The notes below the pieces were generated by a model. That model was given only the letters and a program-made list of their open reading frames with translations. It was not told the DNA's origin and did not search any database. A program made the translations under genes and the position numbers. 64,000 bases of DNA. Source: Commensalibacter papalotli (ex Servin-Garciduenas et al. 2014). GTDB taxonomy: Bacteria > Pseudomonadota > Alphaproteobacteria > Acetobacterales > Acetobacteraceae. This document shows, piece after piece, positions 20,359 to 29,738 of the stretch. Location of the stretch: contig NZ_ATSX01000001.1 of NCBI RefSeq assembly GCF_000527695.1, positions 310,001 through 374,000 on the forward strand, written 5' to 3'. The stretch's first letter is position 1; each line of letters opens with the position of its first letter.

Positions 20359-21363
20359 ATGAATATAGAAGCATTAAGTTTAAATATAGGTATTGATGTG
20401 GTTGTTGTTTTTGTATTGCTTATTATTGTAATCATAGTGTTTATGAAGACAATACGTATTGTTCCCCAAGGGCAGCAATTAATTATCGAACGTTTAGGAA
20501 AATATAAAGTAACTCTTGGGGCTGGATTAAATATTTTAACACCATTTGTAGATAGGGTTGCGTATCGTTTATCGACTAAAGATCAGATTTTAAATGTGCC
20601 TAGTCAAGACGTAATTACCAAAGATAATGCGTTGGTAAAAGTCAATGCAATTTGCTTTATTAAAATTATTGATACTCAAAAAGCAGCATATGGCGTTGAA
20701 AATTATGAACAAGCAACGATTAGTCTTGTAATGACCTCTTTACGTGCAACGGTTGGTAAAATGGATCTGGATGAGAGTCTATCTTCAAGAGATGTAATTA
20801 AAGCAGAGCTGGTTAAGGCGATGGCAGATCAAATGACAGATTGGGGATTGATTTTACGTTCTATAGAAATTCAAGATATTGCTCCTTCTGCATCAATGCA
20901 AGTTGCAATGGAACAACAAGCAGCAGCAGAACGTCATCGTAAAGCAGCCGAAACCCAGGCAGCAGGAAATAAACAGGCTGCGGTTTTGGAGGCTGAAGGA
21001 ATCAGGCAGTCCATGATTTTGAAGGCTGAAGGGATAAAACAATCAACCATATTAAAAGCTGAGGCAGAGCAAGAGGCCGCGGTAAAGCAAGCTGCTGCTG
21101 CAATTTCATTAGCAGAAGGAACGAAAAAGTCTAATGAGTTATTAGCTGAAGGAATGAGCGCAATTGATGGGAAATCAGCTTTAAATTATCAACTTTCCAA
21201 GCAATATATTGAGGCTTTGGCACTTCTATTTAAAAGTGAAAGTAATAAAGTGTTAATTATGCCTCCTGAACTTTCGCAATCCATGGGGAATTTAATTAAC
21301 TCTAGCTTTATCTTGGGTGCTACGAACGAGTTAGATAAACATGAAAACGAAAACAAAAAATAG
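20359..21363 (+). CDS. Second SPFH/Band 7 protein, paralogue
   Basis: About 335 residues, closely similar along its whole length to the product of 18748-19713 (for example IVPQGQQLIIERLGKYK, SQDVITKDNALVKVNA, IGKMDLDESL read here as VGKMDLDESL). One membrane segment lies at 10-35. The coiled coil has an extra 11-residue unit (IRQSMILKAEG) next to a near-copy (IKQSTILKAEA), so the rod is longer by one repeat. The ATG at 20359 has AAGG about 9 bases ahead, inside the end of nfeD. Two different SPFH partners around one NfeD suggest a mixed complex; this is inference. Confidence 0.87.
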   Translation: MNIEALSLNIGIDVVVVFVLLIIVIIVFMKTIRIVPQGQQLIIERLGKYKVTLGAGLNILTPFVDRVAYRLSTKDQILNVPSQDVITKDNALVKVNAICFIKIIDTQKAAYGVENYEQATISLVMTSLRATVGKMDLDESLSSRDVIKAELVKAMADQMTDWGLILRSIEIQDIAPSASMQVAMEQQAAAERHRKAAETQAAGNKQAAVLEAEGIRQSMILKAEGIKQSTILKAEAEQEAAVKQAAAAISLAEGTKKSNELLAEGMSAIDGKSALNYQLSKQYIEALALLFKSESNKVLIMPPELSQSMGNLINSSFILGATNELDKHENENKK

Positions 21364-21369
21364 TAATTA

Positions 21370-21400
21370 TTAAGCCTGTAATACAATCGTACAGGCTTAA
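21370..21400. terminator. Hairpin between converging genes
   Basis: TTAAGCCTGTA pairs perfectly with TACAGGCTTAA around a 9-base loop. The T run after it is short (TTGTT), so it may act as a weak terminator or an RNA end stabiliser for both the SPFH gene and recG. Confidence 0.65.
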
Positions 21401-21425
21401 TTGTTCCCAGTGAAATGTTATTTCA

Positions 21426-23540
21426 TTAACCAGATCGTAATAACCGCCCTGCATTGTTTTTGGCAAATAAAAGTAATAAAGATTCAATCGCTTCTTTTTG
21501 TTGTATTGGCGCTTTGGGTTCATATTGGAACCATTGCTCGGCGGATTGCCATGCGCGGTCAATCCATTGTTCTAACCTGATTTCATCAACAACTTTGAAA
21601 TCAGGCAGTCCTGATTGCCTGCGGCCTGTCACTTCACCACCACCTCTGATTTTAAAATCCTCATCAGCAATTAAAAAACCGTCTTCTGTATCGCGTAATA
21701 GAGCAAGGCGTTTTTTTGCGGTAAAATTGATTTTGTCATCATGAAGTAACAAGCAATAAGATTGCTTTTCTCCACGCCCAACGCGCCCTCTTAACTGGTG
21801 CAGCTGAGCCAAGCCAAAACGTTCAGCATGTTCGATTACCATGATATTGGCATTGGGAATATTAACACCGACTTCAATGACGGTGGTTGCCACCAAAATT
21901 TTCGTTTGATTGTTTGCAAAAGCATCTAAAGCATCTTGTCGTTCTTGGCTGTCTTGTTGCCCATGTGCCAGCCCTACTTTATTTTCTCCAAAATGGTGCT
22001 TTAAATCAATAAAGCGATCTTTGGCAGCGGCAAGATCCATGACTTCGCTTTCTTCTACCAAGGGGCAAACCCAAAATATTTGACATCCTTGAGAAATCAT
22101 ACGCTCTACACCCTGCATGATTTGCCCCATGGTGCTTAAATTATGCAAGGTGGTGTGAATGGGTTTACGTCCTGCGGGCTTTTCGGTCAGACGACTTACT
22201 TGTAATTCTCCCCACCGTGTTAATAACAAAGTTCTTGGAATAGGGGTGGCGGTCATTACAAGAATGTCGGTATTTTCGCCTTTATCTCCGAGTTTTATAC
22301 GTTGTTCGACACCAAAACGATGCTGCTCATCAATAATGACCAAAGCAAGATTATGAAATTCAACGCCTTCTTGAAATAAGGCGTGCGTACCAATGGCAAT
22401 TTTTGCTGTGCCATTATGAAGTTTTTCTAAAACTTCCTTACGCGCATTGCCTTTGACAGAACCGCTGAGGAAAATTGTTTCTGCGGAACATAATTGTGAA
22501 AAAAATTCAAAATGTTGCCTAGCTAAGATTTCGGTAGGCGCCATAATTACCGCTTGAAATCCGGCCTCAACCGCATGTAAAGCGGTTAACAAAGCGACAA
22601 TTGTTTTTCCTGATCCCACATCCCCTTGTAATAAGCGCAACATACGAAAAGGACGTTTTAAATCTTTTTTTATTTCCTTTAATGTTTTTTCTTGGGATTG
22701 GGTAAGGGGATAACCAAATTTCTGTAAGGCTTGATTGCAAAGCGTTTGATTGCCAATCAGTGCTCTGCCAGGATTTTTCTGAGTAGCACGCTTAGCCTGA
22801 CCAATTGCTAATTGTTCGGCAAAAAGCTCATCAAACGCTAATCTTGACCGTGCTCTGCTTTCTGCGGCTTCATAAGATTGATTAACAAAAAGCTCGGGGA
22901 AATCACCTGGAAAATGTAAAAGATGTAAAGCCTCTTTAAAGCTGGGCCATTGATTTTTTTGAATAATAAGAGGGTCTATCCATTCTGGTAGTGTGGGGCA
23001 TTTTGCTAGTGCACTGCGTAAAACTTTATAAAGATTTTTAGGAAACAACCCTGCCGTTAGTGGCCAAATAGGTTCAATTAAAGGAATCATATACTCATTT
23101 TGCAAAGGCTCTAGATAATGCGGATTGGTTATTTGTAATCGATTGCCATAAGTTTCCAACGTGCCAGAAACAATAATTTGTGTATTAGGTTTTACTTTTT
23201 TAGCCTGCCATTGAGAAAAGAAACTGAGTTCAGCATTTTTTGTGCCGTCAGTAACATGAACGCGCCATGGTTGCTTGCTTCGTAATGGTTTTTCAATGTG
23301 AATGACCTGTACCTTTAACGTGGCAATACGTCCTGGAATGGCATTTTGCAATGTTGGGCGATAGCGTCTGTCAATAATGCTTTCAGGAAGGTGAAGCAGT
23401 AAATCTATGACACGATGACCACCTGCCGCTTTGGCGATAAGTTGGCTTGTTTTTGGGCCAACACCTTCTAAATTAGATAAAGGTGCTAGTAATGGTACAA
23501 GAGCAAGTTGTGTGGTTGATGAAATAGAGGTTTCATCCAT
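21426..23540 (-). CDS. recG: ATP-dependent DNA helicase RecG
   Basis: RecG reverses stalled replication forks and branches Holliday junctions. The 704 residues show the N-terminal helix-hairpin-helix and OB 'wedge' (LSNLEGVGPKTSQLI; IEKPLRSKQPWRVHVTDG), Walker A GDVGSGKT, the DEAH-type box as IIDEQHRFG, MTATPIPRTLL, and the C-terminal helicase motifs TTVIEVGVNIPNA and QLRGRVGRG. Length and motifs are normal. It is divergent from sdhE-mfd. Confidence 0.95.
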   Translation of the reverse strand: MDETSISSTTQLALVPLLAPLSNLEGVGPKTSQLIAKAAGGHRVIDLLLHLPESIIDRRYRPTLQNAIPGRIATLKVQVIHIEKPLRSKQPWRVHVTDGTKNAELSFFSQWQAKKVKPNTQIIVSGTLETYGNRLQITNPHYLEPLQNEYMIPLIEPIWPLTAGLFPKNLYKVLRSALAKCPTLPEWIDPLIIQKNQWPSFKEALHLLHFPGDFPELFVNQSYEAAESRARSRLAFDELFAEQLAIGQAKRATQKNPGRALIGNQTLCNQALQKFGYPLTQSQEKTLKEIKKDLKRPFRMLRLLQGDVGSGKTIVALLTALHAVEAGFQAVIMAPTEILARQHFEFFSQLCSAETIFLSGSVKGNARKEVLEKLHNGTAKIAIGTHALFQEGVEFHNLALVIIDEQHRFGVEQRIKLGDKGENTDILVMTATPIPRTLLLTRWGELQVSRLTEKPAGRKPIHTTLHNLSTMGQIMQGVERMISQGCQIFWVCPLVEESEVMDLAAAKDRFIDLKHHFGENKVGLAHGQQDSQERQDALDAFANNQTKILVATTVIEVGVNIPNANIMVIEHAERFGLAQLHQLRGRVGRGEKQSYCLLLHDDKINFTAKKRLALLRDTEDGFLIADEDFKIRGGGEVTGRRQSGLPDFKVVDEIRLEQWIDRAWQSAEQWFQYEPKAPIQQKEAIESLLLLFAKNNAGRLLRSG

Positions 23541-23600
23541 GAATGGGCTCGGCTATATATAAGAAAAATAATTTATTAGGACTATAAAGGATAACGCATC

Positions 23601-23891
23601 ATGGATCAAAAAGAAAATATGATGGATCTGGAAATTCGCAAACGTCGTGTATTATATCAGGCTAATCATCGTGGAACATATGAAGCAGACCTTATGATTG
23701 GTCGTTTTGCCAGTGAATATGTGCCTGCTATGGACGAGCAAGAATTAGATGTGTTAGAGCATATTATGAGTTTTGATGATGCGGATTTAACTTTGTGGTT
23801 GACTGGATTTAAGGAAATACCCACATCATTAAATAGTCCAATGATACAAAAAATGTGTGATTTTGCTAAAACTATTCATTCAAAAGCCTAA
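23601..23891 (+). CDS. sdhE: Succinate dehydrogenase flavinylation factor
   Basis: SdhE helps FAD attach covalently to SdhA. The 96-residue helical protein has the family start RKRRVLYQANHRGTYEADLM, where the RGxxE motif contacts SdhA, then DEQELDVLEHIMSFDDADLT and the LWLTGF region. A putative start is the ATG at 23601. It is 15 bases upstream of mfd; sdhE next to mfd or recG is common in alphaproteobacteria. Confidence 0.9.
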   Translation: MDQKENMMDLEIRKRRVLYQANHRGTYEADLMIGRFASEYVPAMDEQELDVLEHIMSFDDADLTLWLTGFKEIPTSLNSPMIQKMCDFAKTIHSKA

Positions 23892-23906
23892 GGGGAGCCA
23901 ATTATA

Positions 23907-26900
23907 ATGGGGGACGCCTTGTCAACACAGTCCAATTTGTTTTTGCCAATATGGGGTGTTCCAGAGGGATATGATGCGTTTTTATTAAAGCGGCATGCTG
24001 TGGAATGTTTTGCCAAGGATAAAAAAACATTAGTTCATGTTGCGCGTAATGATGCGGATATGATTCGTATTGCTGATTTATTGAATTTTATTGATCCTAG
24101 CCTTGAGGTCTTAAATTTTCCAGGTTGGGACTGTCTGCCATATGATCGAGTTTCTCCCAATAAACGTGTTGTTTCTGAACGTGTAGCAACCTTAACAAGC
24201 TTATTAGAACCTGCGACCTCTCCCAGAATAGTTTTAACTACGATTTCCTCACTTTTACAAAAGGTTGCCCCTCGCTCTGTTTTTTCAGGGCGTGCGTTAA
24301 GTTTAAAAAAAGGTGATAGTTTAGATCAGGAGTTTCTGATCGACTTACTTGTCTCTCAAGGGTACAACCGCACTGATACAGTAATGGAAGCAGGGGAATT
24401 TGCTGTAAGAGGGAATTTGTTTGACATTTACCTTGCGGGTGAGGAAGAGCCTGTTCGTTTAGATTTGTTTGGCGATGAGGTTGATTCTATTCGTTCTTTT
24501 GACCCTATCACCCAACGCTCCACAGGTTCTATGGATGCACTGGTTATGCGTCCAACAGCGGATTTTTCTTTGGATGAGGAAAGCATTGCTCGGTTCAGAG
24601 TAAAATGGCGAGATTTATTTGGTTTAACGGCAACGAATGATCCTCTTTATGATGCGGTTTCCAGTGGCAGAAGATACCAAGGAATAGAGCATTGGTTGCC
24701 TTTATTCCACGAGAAAATGGAAACATTTTTTGATTATGTACCCAAAATGTCTTTGTCTTTTGCTTATCAAGCAGAAGAGGCGTTGCAACCACGGCTTGAA
24801 ATGATTGCAGATCATTATGAAGCTAGAAAACAGCCAGTAAGGCCTAATGAGGTTCCATATCGTCCTTTACCTTCTGATTATCATTATCTCAATCAAGAGA
24901 TATGGGATCAGTGTATTGCGTCTTATAAAATCATTTCTTTTCAACCTTTCGCGAAACCTGAAGGTGCCACTGGTGTCGATGTCGGTGGACGCCCAGGTAT
25001 TATGTTTGCTAAAAGTCTTGCCCCTTCAGAGCGAGAAAATGTCTTTTCTTTATTTGGAAAAAAGGTCTCTGAATGGAGATCTGCTGGTCGTAAAATCTTA
25101 ATCGCAGCATGGAGTAAAGGTTCAAGAGAGCGTATTGCAACTTTATTAAAAGAACATAAAATCCCTACACAACAGCTCAATAATTGGGGTGAAGTCGAGA
25201 AGTCTAATGCGGGCATTGTTAATTTATTAACGATGGGATTAGATAATGGGTTTATTGCTGATAATTTCGTCTTGGTGTCAGAGCAGGATTTGCTTGGTGA
25301 GCGGATTTCCCGCCCACACCGTCAACGTAAAAAAGCAGAGCAATTTATATCAGAGGCATCTGAAATCAGTGAAGGCGACTTGGTAGTCCATCAAGAATAT
25401 GGGATTGGCCAATATCAAGGGCTGGTTAATCTTGATATTGGTAATGCGCCACATGACTGTCTTTCCTTAATGTATTATGGTGAGGAAAAGCTTTTTTTAC
25501 CCATCGAAAATATTGAGTTATTAAGCCGTTTTGGTTCTGATCAATCTGGTGTAGCTCTTGATCGACTAGGCAGTCCTGCCTGGCAAAAACGTAAAGCTAC
25601 GATGAAGGCACGAATTCGCGATATGGCGGATGCGTTATTACGTACGGCTGCTACAAGGTTAATGAAAGAGGCTTCTGTTGAAACCCCTCCCGAAGGATTA
25701 TGGGAAGAGTTTTGTGCAGGGTTTTCCTTTATTGAAACCGAAGATCAATCCAGAGCAGTGGCAGATATTATTCAAGATTTATCCTCTGGCCGTCCAATGG
25801 ATCGTTTAATTTGTGGTGATGTCGGCTTTGGTAAAACCGAAGTTGCTTTACGTGCTGCTTTTATCGTTGCGATGGGAGGGGCGCAAGTAGCAGTAGTCGT
25901 TCCGACGACGTTGCTTGCTCGTCAACATTACCGTACTTTTATCAAGCGATTTGAAGGGTTTCCAATCAAAATTGCGCAATTATCGCGGATGGTAACTGCC
26001 AAAGAAGCAACGCAAGTGAAAAAAGATATTGCAGATGGTAATGTGAATATCGTGATAGGTACACATGCTTTGTTGGCTAAGGGCGTGCAGTTTGCAAATA
26101 TTGGGATGTTAATTATCGATGAAGAACAGCATTTCGGTGTTGCGCATAAAGAAAAGCTCAAGTCTTTACGTGAAGATATTCATGTTTTAACTTTATCAGC
26201 AACACCACTCCCCAGAACATTACAGTTATCTTTGACAGGGATGCGTGAGATTAGTTTGATTGCGACACCTCCTGTAGATCGATTAGCTGTCAGAACCTTT
26301 ATTATGCCTTTTGATCGCGTGGTTATTCGTGAAGCTTTACAAAGAGAGCGCTTTCGAGGTGGACAGGCTTTTTGTGTTGTGCCCAGAGTGCAGGATTTAC
26401 AACCTTTACAAGAACAACTCTTAGAAATTATTCCAGATTTACGTTTGGTGCAGGCGCATGGTCGCTTAACACCGACCGAGCTGGAACGGGTTATGACAGA
26501 ATTTAGTGATGGAAAATACGATGTATTGCTTTCAACAAATATTGTTGAAAGTGGCCTAGATATGCCTTCAGTCAATACACTGATTATCTATAAAGCGGAT
26601 CGTTTTGGTTTAGGACAACTTTATCAGCTCCGCGGGCGTGTTGGGCGTGGAAAGCAACGAGGATATGCTTATTTAACATGGCCACAGCAGCATTTCTTAT
26701 CCAAGAACTCTGAAAAACGCCTTGAGATCATGCAATCTTTGGATAATTTAGGTGCAGGCTTTACGCTTGCCTCACATGATTTGGACTTGCGTGGAGCTGG
26801 AAATTTACTTGGAGAAGAACAATCAGGTCACATTCGTGAGGTTGGGGTTGAGCTTTATCAAAAGATGCTAGAGGAAACAGTTGCTGCATTGCGAGCAGAA

Positions 26901-27380
26901 CGCGATAATCAACCTATCGAGAATCAAGAATGGAGCCCTAATATAGTTCTTGGATTAGCTGTGTTAATCCCAGAGAGTTATGTAACAGATTTGACCGTAA
27001 GGTTGGGTTTATATCGTCGTATTGGTAATTTAGTGCAAGATGATGAAATAGAAGCAATGCGTGTTGAGTTAATCGACCGATTTGGTGATCTGCCAGATGA
27101 AGTGTCGAATTTATTGGCTATTGTTAAATTAAAAGCATTATGTAAAAAAATGGGTATTCAACGTGTAGACGCCGGCCCAAAAGGGGTTGTAGTTCAGTTT
27201 TTAAATAATAAATTCAAGAATCCCGATGGATTAATCCGGTGGGTTGCAGGAATAGGTGAAGGATATATGAAGTTACGTCCAGATGGAAAGCTTGTTTATT
27301 TGAGAGAAACTCCGTTTGCAAAGAGAGTGCAAAGAACACAGTTCTTATTAAATAAATTACTGGAAATTTGTAACGATTAA
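23907..27380 (+). CDS. mfd: Transcription-repair coupling factor
   Basis: Mfd removes RNA polymerase stalled at DNA lesions and recruits UvrA. The 1157 residues contain the UvrB-like N-terminal region (FPGWDCLPYDRVSP; AGEFAVRGNLFDIY), the RNA polymerase-interacting domain (GDLVVHQEYGIGQYQGL), a RecG-like motor with Walker A CGDVGFGKTEVA, box DEEQHFGV, TLSATPLPRTLQ, and NIVESGLDMPSVN with QLRGRVGRG, and the C-terminal TRCF domain. Length and motifs are complete. AGGGGAG precedes the ATG. Confidence 0.96.
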   Translation: MGDALSTQSNLFLPIWGVPEGYDAFLLKRHAVECFAKDKKTLVHVARNDADMIRIADLLNFIDPSLEVLNFPGWDCLPYDRVSPNKRVVSERVATLTSLLEPATSPRIVLTTISSLLQKVAPRSVFSGRALSLKKGDSLDQEFLIDLLVSQGYNRTDTVMEAGEFAVRGNLFDIYLAGEEEPVRLDLFGDEVDSIRSFDPITQRSTGSMDALVMRPTADFSLDEESIARFRVKWRDLFGLTATNDPLYDAVSSGRRYQGIEHWLPLFHEKMETFFDYVPKMSLSFAYQAEEALQPRLEMIADHYEARKQPVRPNEVPYRPLPSDYHYLNQEIWDQCIASYKIISFQPFAKPEGATGVDVGGRPGIMFAKSLAPSERENVFSLFGKKVSEWRSAGRKILIAAWSKGSRERIATLLKEHKIPTQQLNNWGEVEKSNAGIVNLLTMGLDNGFIADNFVLVSEQDLLGERISRPHRQRKKAEQFISEASEISEGDLVVHQEYGIGQYQGLVNLDIGNAPHDCLSLMYYGEEKLFLPIENIELLSRFGSDQSGVALDRLGSPAWQKRKATMKARIRDMADALLRTAATRLMKEASVETPPEGLWEEFCAGFSFIETEDQSRAVADIIQDLSSGRPMDRLICGDVGFGKTEVALRAAFIVAMGGAQVAVVVPTTLLARQHYRTFIKRFEGFPIKIAQLSRMVTAKEATQVKKDIADGNVNIVIGTHALLAKGVQFANIGMLIIDEEQHFGVAHKEKLKSLREDIHVLTLSATPLPRTLQLSLTGMREISLIATPPVDRLAVRTFIMPFDRVVIREALQRERFRGGQAFCVVPRVQDLQPLQEQLLEIIPDLRLVQAHGRLTPTELERVMTEFSDGKYDVLLSTNIVESGLDMPSVNTLIIYKADRFGLGQLYQLRGRVGRGKQRGYAYLTWPQQHFLSKNSEKRLEIMQSLDNLGAGFTLASHDLDLRGAGNLLGEEQSGHIREVGVELYQKMLEETVAALRAERDNQPIENQEWSPNIVLGLAVLIPESYVTDLTVRLGLYRRIGNLVQDDEIEAMRVELIDRFGDLPDEVSNLLAIVKLKALCKKMGIQRVDAGPKGVVVQFLNNKFKNPDGLIRWVAGIGEGYMKLRPDGKLVYLRETPFAKRVQRTQFLLNKLLEICND

Positions 27381-27636
27381 TAAACGTTTATTAAATTGAA
27401 AAAAGATTTATTAATGATTTATTTATTTTATTAATAAATTATTAACTAAAGAATAATTTCTAAAGAATATTTTTTGTTTTTTATAGTAATATGGTTATAA
27501 AAAGCTTTACTTAACTGTTATTATTTTATAAACAGTTAATTATTCTTTACAATTTTTATTTTTATAAGATATTCTTTATTAGAATAAGTATGTTTCAAGA
27601 TCTTTTTACTATAGCGGTCGGTTGGGTTCATCCATT

Positions 27637-28524
27637 ATGTTGCAAAAAAATATTAATGACCTTTTAGTTTTTTTAAGTGTTGCAAAAGAGCGCAGTTTTA
27701 CAAAAGCTGCTGCTAAGCTCGGTGTGTCTCAATCTGCGTTAAGTCATACAATGCGCAATTTAGAAGGACGCCTTGGGATTCGTTTGTTGATGCGTACAAC
27801 ACGTAGTGTTGCACCAACAGAGGCAGGGGAGTTGTTATTGAAAAATATCGCTCCTAGAGTTGAGGAGATGGAGCAGGAACTGAGTAGGGTTATTGATTTT
27901 AAACAACAACCTGCGGGAACTATTCGTCTTACTGCAGATGAGCATGCTGCTAATTTTATGCTATGGCCGCGACTAAGGAACTTTCTTAGAGATTACCCAG
28001 ACATTAAACTAGAAATCGATGTTGATTTCGCTTTAAAGGATATTGTGTCAGAACAATATGATGCTGGTGTTCGTTTAGGTGAGTTAGTACATAAGGACAT
28101 GATTGCTTTGTCAATTAGCCCAGAAATTCGTATGGCTGTGGTGGCATCTCCAGCCTATTTGGAAAAAACTAATATTCCAAAAAAACCAAAAGACTTACTC
28201 AAACATCAATGTATCAATTTACGTCTGCCTACTGCAGGGAATTTATATGCGTGGGAATTCGAGGTTAATAAGCGTGAAGTTAAAGTACATGTCGATGGAC
28301 AATTAATTTGCAATACGTTAACTCAAATGCTGCAAGCTGCTTTTGATGGTTTTGGTTTTGCTTATGTGCCAGAAGATGAAGTTAATATTGCTTTACAACA
28401 AGGGCGTTTAGTTAGAGTGTTAGAAGATTTTTGCCCTAATATTCCAGGATATTATTTATATTATCCTAATCGACGTCAGCATAGTTTTGCTTTTTCACTA
28501 TTCTTGAAAATCTTTCAACAATAA
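27637..28524 (+). CDS. LysR-family transcriptional regulator
   Basis: A 295-residue regulator with an N-terminal helix-turn-helix (SFTKAAAKLGVSQSALSHTM; LEGRLGIRLLMRTTRS) and effector domain. I use the ATG at 27637; a TTG five codons upstream is open but unneeded. Similar in type to the regulator at 12661 but clearly a separate gene. No divergent partner is present: upstream lies 256 bases of AT-rich DNA after mfd. Possible targets are the membrane genes downstream, but this is only proximity. Confidence 0.86.
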   Translation: MLQKNINDLLVFLSVAKERSFTKAAAKLGVSQSALSHTMRNLEGRLGIRLLMRTTRSVAPTEAGELLLKNIAPRVEEMEQELSRVIDFKQQPAGTIRLTADEHAANFMLWPRLRNFLRDYPDIKLEIDVDFALKDIVSEQYDAGVRLGELVHKDMIALSISPEIRMAVVASPAYLEKTNIPKKPKDLLKHQCINLRLPTAGNLYAWEFEVNKREVKVHVDGQLICNTLTQMLQAAFDGFGFAYVPEDEVNIALQQGRLVRVLEDFCPNIPGYYLYYPNRRQHSFAFSLFLKIFQQ

Positions 28525-28736
28525 AACACAAAATAGTTTTTATTACTTAATAATAAGCAATCCTGTAATTAGTTATTACCTTATGCTTTGAAAAATGTGA
28601 ATCAAGAGTATTTATAACAGAATTCTTGTAAAACATTTAACTAAAATAGTAAAATAAAGTACAATTTAAATCAATACTATATACGCTACGATTTGATTTA
28701 ATTTATCGTAAATTTGACTATTTAGAGGAGCATAAA

Positions 28737-29216
28737 ATGTATGATATTGCCATTGCACGTGCAATACATATTTTATCGATCGTTATTTGGATAGGAGGGG
28801 TATGTATGGTGACCACCATTTTGCTTCCTTCATTTCAACGTTACTTTCCTATTAAAGATCGATTAGATATATTTCATAAAGTAGAAGAACGCTTTGCATG
28901 GCAAGCAAGACTGGTTGTTTTATTGGCAGGTCTCTCAGGCTTTTATATGGTTTGGCGAATGGCAGCGTGGGGTCGTTTCGAGCATGTTTCTTTTTGGTGG
29001 ATGCATGCTATGTTATTCGTATGGTTAATCTTTATGTTGATGTTATTTGTTTTAGAACCTTTTTTCTTAGAGAAGAAATTCAAGAAAATATCTAATGAAA
29101 GTCCTGAAAAAGCATATAAATTAGTTCAAAGATTACATTGGGTATTGCTTATTTTTAGTTGTGTTACCATTATTGGCGCTGTGATTGGAAGTCATGGTTT
29201 TAATATATTGAGTTAA
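28737..29216 (+). CDS. CopD/DUF2269-like four-span membrane protein
   Basis: The 159-residue product has four hydrophobic segments, with His in the first (ARAIHILSIVIWIGGVCMV), in the loop WWMHAML, and in RLHWVLLIFS. Conserved His and Trp in short four-helix membrane proteins recall CopD and related haem- or copper-linked families; I cannot name the family with certainty. GAGGAG lies 7 bases before the ATG. The DUF805 gene follows after 12 bases, so they are probably cotranscribed. Confidence 0.68.
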   Translation: MYDIAIARAIHILSIVIWIGGVCMVTTILLPSFQRYFPIKDRLDIFHKVEERFAWQARLVVLLAGLSGFYMVWRMAAWGRFEHVSFWWMHAMLFVWLIFMLMLFVLEPFFLEKKFKKISNESPEKAYKLVQRLHWVLLIFSCVTIIGAVIGSHGFNILS

Positions 29217-29228
29217 AGGCACAATGGA

Positions 29229-29696
29229 ATGAATGAGATAATTAAGGATATTCTTGTATTTTTAAAGAATATTCCTTTGGGTTGGTTTGATGCTTTCCGT
29301 CATTATTTTAACTATCATGGGCGCACGAGCAGAGCTGGGTTTTGGTCTTTTGCAATTTTGAACAGTATAATTGCATTATTATTATATTTTATTAGTTATT
29401 ATTTTGGCTTAGTTTATCGTATTCAGATTTTCTTTCGATACCTAGATGCTTATTTGTTTTTCACTATCTATACTTTATTGACTCTTATACCATCCTTTTG
29501 CTTATGTATCAGACGTTTGCATGATTTAAATCTTAAAGGGTTTTGGTTTTGGATATGGTTAGTAGCTTTGTTTATTTCTTTACCTAATATCTATGTCAAT
29601 TTTGTCTGTCAGTGGTTTTTATTATTCGTTTCTTGCTATCCTAGCAGTGATAGCACCAGATTTGGTGATAAACCAAAGGCATGGTTTACGACATAA
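29229..29696 (+). CDS. DUF805 family membrane protein
   Basis: 155 residues with about four hydrophobic segments. The DUF805 pattern is clear: HYFNYHGRTSRAGFWSF near 24-40 (family: F..RisR.efW.f), and later FCLCIRRLHDLNLKGFWFW (family: vRRLHDtg.sGww). Function of the family is unknown; some members are linked to envelope stress. It overlaps no neighbour and ends 40 bases before a converging gene. Confidence 0.83.
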   Translation: MNEIIKDILVFLKNIPLGWFDAFRHYFNYHGRTSRAGFWSFAILNSIIALLLYFISYYFGLVYRIQIFFRYLDAYLFFTIYTLLTLIPSFCLCIRRLHDLNLKGFWFWIWLVALFISLPNIYVNFVCQWFLLFVSCYPSSDSTRFGDKPKAWFTT

Positions 29697-29738
29697 ATAT
29701 CTACAGACAGATAATGCCCGTAGACATTTGTGGTCATT

